64,000 bases of DNA, taken from a bacterium (GTDB lineage: Bacteria; Patescibacteriota; Gracilibacteria; UBA1369; PNNO01). The stretch spans positions 167,051-231,050 of the forward strand of contig PNNO01000001.1 in assembly GCA_013824265.1 (NCBI GenBank), in the 5' to 3' direction. The notes under the pieces were generated by a model. It made no database searches. It worked only from the letters and a program-made list of their open reading frames with translations, and was not told the origin of the DNA. Positions 44,540 to 52,985 of this stretch are shown here, piece after piece (the stretch's first letter is position 1; every line of letters begins with the position of its first letter). Both the position numbers and the translations under genes were made by a program.

Positions 44540-45504
44540 TATTTATCCTTATATTTTTGCGAAAATGGATTCTGATAGCAACATCTGTCACATCTCTCCG
44601 TAGAAAGACCGTTGGCAGATTTCGCCTCCTTGTCGACCAAATCAAGGAATTCATTCCTCTGCCTTGATTCAATTATATTAAGTATTCCGGTTTCATTTAA
44701 ATTACCCCAAACTTTACTGCGACACACACAAACGTCACCATTTGCCTTAATTTCAACCTCGTCTAGGACATGCTTGCAAGAATGTGGATTTAAAACAAAG
44801 GTATCCAATGAAAAAAATTCCAAAATTGCAGATTCATCAAGGTCTGGGCTAATTTGGAATCCGTTTTCGCGAATAAGTTTAATCATAGAAAATAGAAGTT
44901 TCATGTCTATTTTTTTATGCTTCTGAGGATTGAAATCAAAATAAAAAACAACCGGCACATTTATTTTTCTGCTTAAATCAACAATCTTAACAACAGAATC
45001 CAGATTCTCCCCATTAATAACATATGCAATATTTATTTTTTCAAGTCGTCCGGCAGGAAGATTTTTTATTTTAAATAATCCACATAAAACTTTTTCGTAT
45101 GCTTTTCTTAAGCCAACCAAGTTGTCATGAATTGTCTCATCGCCATGTAAAGAAATAACCAGGTCATCTATATTTTCGTTTAAAAATTCAGCCAAACAAT
45201 CCAGAGTCGTCCCGTTGCTTATTAGCTTAATAAAAAGGTTTTTTCCTCTTATAAGCTCAACTATTTCTTTAAAATCGGGATGGAGAGTCGATTCTCCGGA
45301 TCCAGACAACTTAACTTTTTTTAGTACACCATCTAAATCTTCAATTATTTTTTTTACTATAGCCAAATCAATTTTTTCAACAGGAACCTTCATCTTCCCC
45401 AGATCAGAAACTTCTCCTTCAACTCCATGATAAGGACAAAAATTGCAACTTTGATTGCACGAATTTGTAAGATCTAATTTTAAACTTTGCACACCTAATT
45501 TCAT
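44539..45504 (-). CDS. Radical SAM protein with SPASM-like C-terminus
   Basis: 321 residues. The 4Fe-4S motif C16-x3-C20-x2-C23 lies in TNSCNQSCNFC; GSGEST is the SAM-binding glycine motif. The C-terminus has further cysteines (SCKHVLDEVEIKANGDVCVC and CDRCCYQ), as in SPASM/Twitch domains that hold auxiliary clusters. It could modify a sugar, peptide or lipid made by its operon partners. It lies between a phosphatase and a GT4 gene. Confidence 0.9.
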   Translation of the reverse strand: MKLGVQSLKLDLTNSCNQSCNFCPYHGVEGEVSDLGKMKVPVEKIDLAIVKKIIEDLDGVLKKVKLSGSGESTLHPDFKEIVELIRGKNLFIKLISNGTTLDCLAEFLNENIDDLVISLHGDETIHDNLVGLRKAYEKVLCGLFKIKNLPAGRLEKINIAYVINGENLDSVVKIVDLSRKINVPVVFYFDFNPQKHKKIDMKLLFSMIKLIRENGFQISPDLDESAILEFFSLDTFVLNPHSCKHVLDEVEIKANGDVCVCRSKVWGNLNETGILNIIESRQRNEFLDLVDKEAKSANGLSTERCDRCCYQNPFSQKYKDK

Positions 45505-45512
45505 TTCTACTA

Positions 45513-46052
45513 TTAACTTGTTAATATTTCGAAAACTGGAGACTCATTCTCGTTTAAATTCCAATTCATTTTTATAATGGCCCCATTTGGTATTTTCTCA
45601 ATCCCCACTCCAATCGAAGATAAAAATAATTTTAATGCATGGCCGTGAGAAATAATCAAAATTTCCTTTTCCGAATCAAGATTTTTAAAAAAATCGGCCA
45701 TTCGAGATTCAACATCAAGCTCACTTTCAGCCACACAACTTTTGTTTAAAAGCCAATTCGAATCCGTATATGGCAGCCCTTCGAAACAACCCTGAAATTG
45801 CTCTCTTAGAACAGAATCAAAAGAAACCCTTATGTAACGTATGTGTTCCTTCAAAATCTCCCAAGATTCCTTTGCTCGCAAAATATCACTACAATAAACT
45901 TCATCAAAATATTCAACTTTTTCCGCCAGCAAACGCCCGGCATTCTCAATTTGCATCTTACCCTTATCGTTCAAAACAGATTTGTCAGAATGGCCCTGGA
46001 TCAAACCTTCAGCATTAAAATTTGTTTCGCCATGTCTAAGTAGATAAAACAT
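45513..46052 (-). CDS. Histidine phosphatase (phosphoglycerate mutase-like)
   Basis: 179 residues from ATG at 46052, which opens directly into YLLRHGETNFN, the RHGE phosphohistidine motif. The second His is in LIISHGHALKLFL. These cobalamin-phosphatase-like enzymes remove phosphate from small molecules. The start overlaps the upstream GT4 gene by 17 bases. In this operon it may dephosphorylate a glycosylation intermediate (inference). Confidence 0.88.
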   Translation of the reverse strand: MFYLLRHGETNFNAEGLIQGHSDKSVLNDKGKMQIENAGRLLAEKVEYFDEVYCSDILRAKESWEILKEHIRYIRVSFDSVLREQFQGCFEGLPYTDSNWLLNKSCVAESELDVESRMADFFKNLDSEKEILIISHGHALKLFLSSIGVGIEKIPNGAIIKMNWNLNENESPVFEILTS

Positions 46053-47292
46053 CCGAAATCTTGTTATTTGTATCAAGAATCATTCGTGATAATACATTTT
46101 CCCAAAAAAATTCCGCCCCCTTGGAAATTCCATTTTTGCTTATATCCGTATAAAGAGAAGGTTTATACAAAAGCCTTTTTAGAGATTCAACCATTGCTTG
46201 TGAATTACGAGACGTTAAAATCCCGGTCTCTTCGTCCTTTATAAACTCCCGAAATGCCGGCACATCATCACAAACGATTGTCGGAAGACCTGTGGCCATT
46301 GATTCCAAAGGTGATTTACCAAAAGTTTCAAAGACAGATGGATAAAACGCAACATCAGAATTCAACATAATTTTATCAAGTTCTTGCTGTGATCTTGGCT
46401 TCAAAAAATCAAATGAATCCCATAAATTTTCCTTCTCGATTTCATCAAAAATCTCTCTTGAATATTTGTTATAAGCCGGAGAATAACTTGTACCGTTAAC
46501 TCCGACAAGACTTATCAAAACAGGTAAATTATTTTTTTTACATTCCTTTGCAAAATCAATAAAGTACTTTTGTCCTTTTTGAGGACGAACCATATTTGCG
46601 CACAATATCCTAACTTTACGATTTTGAATAGGTGGTAAAGTTCGCTGTCGTATAGTTAATGCTTCAGGGTTGAATCCACGCGGAGTTATTATTATTTTTT
46701 CAGGAGAGACACTATAGTCCGAAATTAGTGTTTCCGATTCGGCAATCGAAGGAGTTTGAACCAATATTTGTTTCCTAAAAACAGCTTTTTCAATATCTAT
46801 ATAACTTTGTGAAACTTCTGAGAAATTCTTATACTCCGTTCCAAGCATCATCGGATGAACAATCGTTCTTTCAATTGGAACAATATCACCCAAAACTAAC
46901 CCGAAACTATGAGCCATATGGATTATATGAATGCGTAAATAATCAAACAACTTGCCATCCTCAAAATATACAGCTTCTCCCATTGAAATATTTACCCGAT
47001 TTAGAAGTTCAAGCCCCTGATTTTCATAGTTGGGGGTTACAACCCTCGGAACTGGGAATCTTTTAACTGTAATTCCGGGGGAAATTTCAATATTTTCTTC
47101 AGATTGAGATTGTGCCTTCAAATCAACAAACTGATGCCCCGAATAACCGCAGGGAGTATATATATCAACATCAAGACCTTCATTTTTAATTACATGTTCA
47201 GCAAAATTTTTCACCAAAACATTCGCCCCATCGGTATCATCAAGATAACAAAGATCTTTTCCCGTAACAACAGCGACTTTCTCTCTACTCAT
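46036..47292 (-). CDS. GT4-family glycosyltransferase
   Basis: 418 residues from ATG at 47292. It has the GT-B C-terminal motif FYPSVFETFGKSPLESMATGLPTIV, including the ExFG nucleotide-sugar pattern, and NMVRPQKGQKYF at the domain hinge. It opens the four-gene operon from a TTGACT-17-TAGAAT promoter. The long N-terminal domain with TGKDLCYLDDTDGANVLVKNFA resembles MshA/sucrose-synthase-like GT4 starts. Confidence 0.9.
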   Translation of the reverse strand: MSREKVAVVTGKDLCYLDDTDGANVLVKNFAEHVIKNEGLDVDIYTPCGYSGHQFVDLKAQSQSEENIEISPGITVKRFPVPRVVTPNYENQGLELLNRVNISMGEAVYFEDGKLFDYLRIHIIHMAHSFGLVLGDIVPIERTIVHPMMLGTEYKNFSEVSQSYIDIEKAVFRKQILVQTPSIAESETLISDYSVSPEKIIITPRGFNPEALTIRQRTLPPIQNRKVRILCANMVRPQKGQKYFIDFAKECKKNNLPVLISLVGVNGTSYSPAYNKYSREIFDEIEKENLWDSFDFLKPRSQQELDKIMLNSDVAFYPSVFETFGKSPLESMATGLPTIVCDDVPAFREFIKDEETGILTSRNSQAMVESLKRLLYKPSLYTDISKNGISKGAEFFWENVLSRMILDTNNKISDVLST

Positions 47293-47322
47293 ATGCACCC
47301 ATTAGAATAAGATAAGGGGCGG

Positions 47323-47351
47323 ATTCTAATACACTTTACATGAAAAGTCAA
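47323..47351 (-). promoter_or_regulatory. Promoter of the GT4-phosphatase-radical SAM-GT4 operon
   Basis: TTGACT (plus 47346-47351), 17-bp spacer, TAGAAT (plus 47323-47328) on the minus strand, about 30 bases before the first ATG. Confidence 0.7.
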
Positions 47352-47450
47352 CCACGGCGTTAGAAATGCCGAGACCGAGATCCGTTTGTATCCGCCATTT
47401 AGCAAATTTCGACCAATTCCGCCCCGGGACAAGCTTGTACTTTATGAACC

Positions 47451-49421
47451 TCAAACCCCGAACTCTTCCCTTAGCATATCTATTTCGTCCCTTAGCTCTG
47501 CGGCTTTTTCGAATTCCAAATTAAGAGCCGCAAGATCCATTTGATCCTCAAGTGTCTTAATAAGGTGCTTCATTTCGTCCTTTGGAACCTTTTTCCTGTC
47601 GACTCTGGTTTCATCTTTTTTACCGTGAAGCGTTATTTCTTTAATCGCTTTTATAATTGTCTGAGGCGTAATTCCGTGTTTCTTGTTATACGCCACCTGT
47701 TTTTCTCGGCGTCTATCCGTCTCCCCAATCGCGCCCTTCATGGCATCCGTCATCACGTCTCCATACATAACAACGCAACCGTTTATATTTCTGGCGCATC
47801 TTCCAATTGTTTGTATCAAAGCTGATGTAGACCTCAAAAATCCCTGTTTGTCGGCATCCAAAATAGCTATAAATGAAACTTCCGGAAGATCCAACCCCTC
47901 GCGAAGCAGATTAATTCCAACAAGAACATCAAACTTTCCAAGACGAAGGTCTCGCAAAATTTCTATTCTTTCAAGCGTTTCAATTTCAGAATGCAAATAT
48001 CTAACCTTTATTCCCTGCTCTGCAAGGTACTCGGTAAGTTCCTCCGAAGATCTTTTTGTAAGAGTTGTAACAAGCACGCGCTCCTTGGCCTCAATTCTCT
48101 TTCTAATCTCCTTTAATAAATCCGGAATCTGACCTTTTGTAGGCCTAACTTCGACTTTCGGATCAATAAGCCCCGTAGGACGAATTATCTGCTCAACAAA
48201 TTTTCCTTTGGTTTTTGCCAACTCATATTTACCGGGAGTCGCGGAAACATACACGGCGTTTTTTATATGTTTTTCAAATTCATCAAATTTTAAAGGCCTG
48301 TTATCGTTGGCTGAAGGAAGCCTGAATCCGTGTTCAATCAAAGTCTGTTTTCGTGATAAATTCCCGTTATGCATGGCCCCGATCTGCGGAACAGTCATAT
48401 GTGATTCATCTATAAGGACAAGGAAATCGTCAGGAAAATAATCTATCAAAGTTGCCGGCTGTTCCCCCGGCTCACGCAAATTCAGATAACGCGTATAGTT
48501 CTCTATTCCGCTGCAATATCCGGTTTCCATAAGCATCTCTATATCATATTCCGTTCTTGTTTTTAACCTTTCCGCCTCTATATTTTTCCCGATTTTTTTA
48601 AGTTGATCATATCTTTCTTTAAGGTCGATTTGTATCAACCCGATAGCTTTTTCTATTCTCTCGGTAGTAGTTACATCATGTTTTGCGGGGAATATTTTTA
48701 CGGATTCAAGATTATGAAGTTCTTCACCCGTAAAAGCATCAGCCTCACTAATTCTTTCAAGATTATCTCCGAAAAATTCAAAGCGGAAAATGGTATCGCC
48801 CGAAGGAGGATAAACCTCTATTGTATCGCCTAAAACATGGAACATTCCGCGCCTGAATTCAAGTTGGCTGCGGCTATACTGAATGTCGGTTAAATGCCTA
48901 AGTACTTTGTCCCTCTTATAGTCTTCACCTGTTTTCATTTCAATCGCAATATTTCCATATTCCTCAACGCTTCCAAGTCCGTAAATACACGATACCGAAG
49001 CCACAACAAGCACATCTTTTCTGGTAAGAAGATTCTGCGTCGCGGCATGCCTGTACTTGTTAATCTCCTCGTTTATGGACGAATCTTTTTCGATGTAAGT
49101 GTCCGTATGCGGAAGATACGCTTCAGGCTGATAATAATCGTAATAAGACACAAAGTAGTTTATTGCGTTTTCCGGAAAAAACTCCTGGAACTCCGCGCAA
49201 AGCTGAGCGGTAAGGGTTTTATTGTGAGCTATAACAAGCGTCGGTTTTTGAATCTGCTGCACAAGGTTAGCCATTACAAAGGTTTTTCCCGTACCCGTAG
49301 CCCCAAGTAAAACCTGATGTTTCTTGCCGTTATTAATTCCATACACAAGTTTTTCAATAGCCTCCGGCTGATCACCGGTCGGTTTAAAATCCGAAACCAA
49401 TTTGAATTTTTTGTCCTCCAT
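47451..49421 (-). CDS. uvrB: Excinuclease ABC subunit B
   Basis: 656 residues from ATG at 49421; the promoter at 49443-49470 rules out the longer frame from 49478. P-loop GATGTGK at 40-46, the beta-hairpin [18 protein letters not shown] that locks DNA, DESH box, motif [12 protein letters not shown], and a C-terminal UVR motif (residues about 620-655) that binds UvrA/UvrC. Full length for the family. Damage-recognition helicase of nucleotide excision repair. Confidence 0.97.
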   Translation of the reverse strand: MEDKKFKLVSDFKPTGDQPEAIEKLVYGINNGKKHQVLLGATGTGKTFVMANLVQQIQKPTLVIAHNKTLTAQLCAEFQEFFPENAINYFVSYYDYYQPEAYLPHTDTYIEKDSSINEEINKYRHAATQNLLTRKDVLVVASVSCIYGLGSVEEYGNIAIEMKTGEDYKRDKVLRHLTDIQYSRSQLEFRRGMFHVLGDTIEVYPPSGDTIFRFEFFGDNLERISEADAFTGEELHNLESVKIFPAKHDVTTTERIEKAIGLIQIDLKERYDQLKKIGKNIEAERLKTRTEYDIEMLMETGYCSGIENYTRYLNLREPGEQPATLIDYFPDDFLVLIDESHMTVPQIGAMHNGNLSRKQTLIEHGFRLPSANDNRPLKFDEFEKHIKNAVYVSATPGKYELAKTKGKFVEQIIRPTGLIDPKVEVRPTKGQIPDLLKEIRKRIEAKERVLVTTLTKRSSEELTEYLAEQGIKVRYLHSEIETLERIEILRDLRLGKFDVLVGINLLREGLDLPEVSFIAILDADKQGFLRSTSALIQTIGRCARNINGCVVMYGDVMTDAMKGAIGETDRRREKQVAYNKKHGITPQTIIKAIKEITLHGKKDETRVDRKKVPKDEMKHLIKTLEDQMDLAALNLEFEKAAELRDEIDMLREEFGV

Positions 49422-49442
49422 AAAACGAAATTTAACCCGAAT

Positions 49443-49492
49443 ATTGTAACAGAAATAAAAAACTTTGCAATCCACCAAAGCGAATCTATAAT
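49443..49492. promoter_or_regulatory. Divergent promoters sharing one palindromic -35 (TTGCAA)
   Basis: TTGCAA (49465-49470) is its own reverse complement. Rightward it pairs with TATAAT (49487-49492, 16-bp spacer); leftward with TACAAT (plus 49443-49448, 16-bp spacer). uvrB reads left, the 49571 gene right. Confidence 0.65.
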
Positions 49493-49548
49493 GCGAATGC
49501 TAGGAGTTCGCTTTGCTCACGCTTGCTCGCCCTTAAGCTCGCTGGAGT

Positions 49549-49567
49549 CTCACTAACGTTCGCCTCT
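49549..49567 (+). repeat. Second copy of the 19-bp leader repeat
   Basis: ctcactaacgttcgcctct, identical to 8779-8797, lies in the 5' leader 3 bases before the ATG at 49571. The preceding leader has ctcgct/cgcttgctcgc runs. Confidence 0.65.
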
Positions 49568-49570
49568 GTT

Positions 49571-50110
49571 ATGAAGAAATTTCTCATCTACAGTTCGGGC
49601 CTAACCGCAATAGTACTCGTTTTTGGAATCTTAACAGTGTACGGCTTTTTTGATATATCGGACGGCAAGGCGCAACTAATAGGCCCTTCCAAGGTCGAAA
49701 ACACGCAGGTTGAAGCGCATAACCAAATTGTTAACGGTGTTCATTCGGTAGGAAATAACGCCCGCGACCTAAACGAAATTTTCAAAAATTTCCAAACGAC
49801 ATCCGACATACAAACAATAAAAGATCAGCTTGATAAAATTTCCCAAAAGAAAAGCTCTCTGGAAGACCACATAAATAAAAGTGCTCTAAAAAACAGACAG
49901 GCGATAGAAGATATTTTTAACGAGAAATATCTGCCGGCCGTAACCGCATACGAGAATTCATACAAAAAACTTTTCGCATACATGGAAGCCAAACCGCTTG
50001 ATGAAACAAGCCTTGGCTCTTTTAAAGAAGCTTCGCAAAAAGCATTCGCCGAGTATACCGAAGCACACAACACTTTTGTAGACGAGCTAAATCGCTTTAG
50101 AAGATACTAG
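49571..50110 (+). CDS. Membrane-anchored coiled-coil protein, unknown
   Basis: 179 residues from ATG at 49571. One N-terminal transmembrane helix (about 4-26), then a helical extracytoplasmic region (YLPAVTAYENSYKKLF, FVDELNRF). It resembles LemA-like or DUF-type helical bundles, but I recognise no motif firmly. It converges on the deacetylase-glycosidase gene with a 4-base overlap. Confidence 0.65.
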   Translation: MKKFLIYSSGLTAIVLVFGILTVYGFFDISDGKAQLIGPSKVENTQVEAHNQIVNGVHSVGNNARDLNEIFKNFQTTSDIQTIKDQLDKISQKKSSLEDHINKSALKNRQAIEDIFNEKYLPAVTAYENSYKKLFAYMEAKPLDETSLGSFKEASQKAFAEYTEAHNTFVDELNRFRRY

Positions 50111-52350
50111 AAATAATTATTGGAAGCGTTCCAAAGAGCGTATCCGTTTATTCCGTTATCGTTTGTTGCTTTGATCTGCTCCTCAACATACCCCCATCCG
50201 TAATTTGATACTCCCCAGGAAAAAGCCTGAAGCCACGGACGTATTTCCGTATTTGTCCCCTCCAAAGCCTCTTGGAAAAGTTTTATACTTACGTCAACAA
50301 AGTAATAAGGATTATCTCCCGGCTTATCGAATCCGGCGAATCCGGGACCAAAATGGGACGGATATACCATTGGATACACAACGTCGATGTAAGGTCCAAG
50401 GCACTCCATTTTTTGCCCCGTGGAGATTGAATCGTAACCACCATTCCACGCGATAACTCCGTAAACATCCAAAGAAAGTTTTGTTTCGTAAGGAAGAAGT
50501 CTGTCGTTAACTTTCACAATAAAATCACGGATAACTTCCCACTTTTCAATACTTGCTTCATCAAAATTGTACTTTGTGGCATTAACGTCTCCTTGCGTAG
50601 GGAATCTAATGTAGTCAAATTGGATTTCATCTATACCGGCTTCCGCAAGCTCTTCGGCAAGAGCCAAAATATATCCTTGAGTTTCTTCGTTTGAAGAATC
50701 AAGCCAAGCTCCACCTTCCGTACCCTGCCAAACGCCTCCATTAACACTTTGAATCGCTAGATCGGGCCTGCTTGATGAAAGATTTATATCCTTAAAAATA
50801 ACCATTCTGGCAGCAAGATAAACACCCTGATCGTGCCAATATTTAACATAATTATCCAAATCCGGAATTACTATGTGCTGGTCCGCACCTGTCTGGGCAA
50901 CCATTGGAACTTCGGACGGGTAAAAAACGTATCCGTCTATTTCTTTAACGTCAAAAACAAGCATTTTGCCTCCACGCGCCTTCATCTGAGCTGCAAGGTT
51001 TTTCCCTTCATCCGACACCGAATAGTAGCCTGTGAGATAAATTCCCCAGGGCTGATCGGCATTAATAGAGTGCTTTACAAGTAAAAATGGAATGTCCGGA
51101 ATTACAATTTCGTCTCCGGACTTGAAATCACTGTCGGGATTTGCAGCCAAAATGGCATTTTTAAACTCCGACATTCGATAGTGTCTTGAATAAGAAAAAA
51201 ACAATTCGGAAGGAGATCCGCCATCTTCGGGAACTGTGTAATAATATTTCCCGTCTCTAAATTTTAGTTCAGCCGGAACTTTATTTATTTGAATTTTCGA
51301 AAGTTTATATTTAATGGCCTTCCACCCGATACTTCCAAAAGAAGGTCTTTCAACCGTTGTTGGTTTGCAAAGCTCATAAGGGAGTTTTGGCTCAACAACA
51401 GCCACTTTTTCGCCAACTATGTAAGGTTTAAAATTTGGCTCCTCATTGGCTTTTTCCGTTTCTCCGGGAGCACGATTAAACCAACGCTCCCACTCTTCAT
51501 CAATCGCCTGAATTCTTGGAATCATGTAAGGATCAAAATCTGGATTATCCGGCATTAAAGCAGGATTCGCTCCAACAAGAAACGCGGCATTTATATTATA
51601 AGTATGCCCTTCATATTCTCCGGTTTTTACAAGCTCAAAAAGCTCTCCATCAGGATAGTGTCCAAGCGGATAAGCAAGCGCCTTTAAAGGATATTCGTAT
51701 CCAAGCTGTTCTTCGACGTATTTATCAACTTCAGCCAAAGTACTTTCCGTAACTTGAGCATCCGTTTTATCAAGATCTTCGTGTCCAAAAGTATGGCTTC
51801 CGATTTCACGTCCCGAATCAACAAGATATTTTAATTTTTCAGAAGTATATTCAGATTGCCCAAAACTGTATGGCAATACAAAAAATGTTGATGCGCTACC
51901 AAAGTCAGGATGCTCCTCTATAAACTTATTCATAATACCTATGGCAGAGTTAGGATCTATTGATCCATCTTCCAGCATTCTAAATTGCCCTTCACTTGCA
52001 TCATCAAAAGTTATCAAAACAGGTTTTTTCCCTTCACCTATTGGAAATTCCATCTTCAAAAACTGCTCGACTGTAACCGGACGATAATCGTTATTGTAAA
52101 GCCACAAAAGATCGTTATAAAAATTCTCATAAGTCCTGGTCCATCTTGCCTCTTCGGTATCAAAATTATGATATTCCAAAACTGCAACTTTTGCAGGGAC
52201 AGAAACATCCTCCTCTGCTTCCCCAACCACAACTTCAATCAATTCCGGCGCTTCTTCAATCGGAACCGTAATTTTCGGCTCAATTATAAAAAACGAATTT
52301 GCCACTACTGAAAAGGCAAAAACACATAAAATGAAGAGAGGCTGTTTCAT
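50107..52350 (-). CDS. Secreted polysaccharide deacetylase - LysM-like - DUF4015 glycoside hydrolase fusion
   Basis: 747 residues. N-terminal signal/anchor (1-21). A NodB-type polysaccharide deacetylase domain (about 54-275) with D116/D117 in TFDDASEG and H186/H190 in SHTFGH. A LysM-like segment near 378-412 (SYSRHYRMSEFKNAILAANPD then GDEIVIP). A C-terminal TIM-barrel glycoside hydrolase of the DUF4015 type (about 430-747) with FDVKEIDGYV, EIQFDYIRFPTQG and LSLDVYGVIAW. It probably remodels a surface polysaccharide or peptidoglycan outside the cell. Confidence 0.85.
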   Translation of the reverse strand: MKQPLFILCVFAFSVVANSFFIIEPKITVPIEEAPELIEVVVGEAEEDVSVPAKVAVLEYHNFDTEEARWTRTYENFYNDLLWLYNNDYRPVTVEQFLKMEFPIGEGKKPVLITFDDASEGQFRMLEDGSIDPNSAIGIMNKFIEEHPDFGSASTFFVLPYSFGQSEYTSEKLKYLVDSGREIGSHTFGHEDLDKTDAQVTESTLAEVDKYVEEQLGYEYPLKALAYPLGHYPDGELFELVKTGEYEGHTYNINAAFLVGANPALMPDNPDFDPYMIPRIQAIDEEWERWFNRAPGETEKANEEPNFKPYIVGEKVAVVEPKLPYELCKPTTVERPSFGSIGWKAIKYKLSKIQINKVPAELKFRDGKYYYTVPEDGGSPSELFFSYSRHYRMSEFKNAILAANPDSDFKSGDEIVIPDIPFLLVKHSINADQPWGIYLTGYYSVSDEGKNLAAQMKARGGKMLVFDVKEIDGYVFYPSEVPMVAQTGADQHIVIPDLDNYVKYWHDQGVYLAARMVIFKDINLSSSRPDLAIQSVNGGVWQGTEGGAWLDSSNEETQGYILALAEELAEAGIDEIQFDYIRFPTQGDVNATKYNFDEASIEKWEVIRDFIVKVNDRLLPYETKLSLDVYGVIAWNGGYDSISTGQKMECLGPYIDVVYPMVYPSHFGPGFAGFDKPGDNPYYFVDVSIKLFQEALEGTNTEIRPWLQAFSWGVSNYGWGYVEEQIKATNDNGINGYALWNASNNYF

Positions 52351-52412
52351 AATATAAATGTTGCTAAGAGGTAGAGCAGATTGTAAAAGATTATTTTGCT
52401 TTTGGCAAGTAC

Positions 52413-52449
52413 AAAATAAAAAGGGCCTGTAGTATTTCTACTTAGGCCC
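52413..52449 (-). terminator. Rho-independent terminator of the small lipoprotein gene
   Basis: gggcct (52423-52428) pairs with aggccc (52444-52449), and inner gtag/ctac extend the stem. On the minus strand a U-rich tract follows (plus 52413-52422). Confidence 0.7.
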
Positions 52450-52470
52450 CTCTTATAATTTTGTATTAAA

Positions 52471-52833
52471 TTACATTTCGCAAACCGGGTCTGTTGCCTC
52501 AACAACTTCAATCAATTCTGCTGCATAAAACGGTGCGTGCGGATTTGGCTCATTTTTCAAAAGTTTGCCAACCTTTAAGGTTGCCTCTCCAGAGTAAGAG
52601 CCACAATCTTTATCGTTCATTTTTAGGCCAAGCATTTGGAATGACTCTTCAACATTTGTGAATCCAATTTGAATAGATTCTGAATCATCCGTAGTAAAGA
52701 TAACAATGTCTCCGGAATAAGGAGTTGTAAGGTATTTACCCTTCATCACCTTTTCCCCGTCTGCTTGTGTGCAACCGCTTAAAGCGATTACTGCAAGGAC
52801 TGAAATCAATCCTGCGAGTGCGAGTTTTTTCAT
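52471..52833 (-). CDS. Small lipoprotein, unknown
   Basis: 120 residues from ATG at 52833. Signal peptide with lipobox LSGC, then a small beta-rich domain with a YSGDIVIFTTDD stretch and two further cysteines near the C-terminus (DKDCGS, DPVCEM). No family recognised. Preceded by no other gene on its strand and followed by a terminator, so it is monocistronic. Confidence 0.75.
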   Translation of the reverse strand: MKKLALAGLISVLAVIALSGCTQADGEKVMKGKYLTTPYSGDIVIFTTDDSESIQIGFTNVEESFQMLGLKMNDKDCGSYSGEATLKVGKLLKNEPNPHAPFYAAELIEVVEATDPVCEM

Positions 52834-52950
52834 GGCTAGTTTGGTTATAAATTTGATTAACTTGCACCAACAATAACACGAGTGCAAAAAAAAGTTGCGG
52901 TTTTATAAAAAAATCCTACAACATAAGTAATAAATAAGCCGCACAGGCCG

Positions 52951-52985
52951 TTGACTCGACTCACAGATTATGTTAGAATATAACT
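52951..52985 (+). promoter_or_regulatory. Promoter of the WG-repeat gene, predicted leaderless GTG start
   Basis: TTGACT (52951-52956), 17-bp spacer, TAGAAT (52974-52979). GTG at 52986 is 6 bases after the -10, the same geometry as carA. ATG at 53025 is the alternative start, with no ribosome site seen. Confidence 0.6.
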
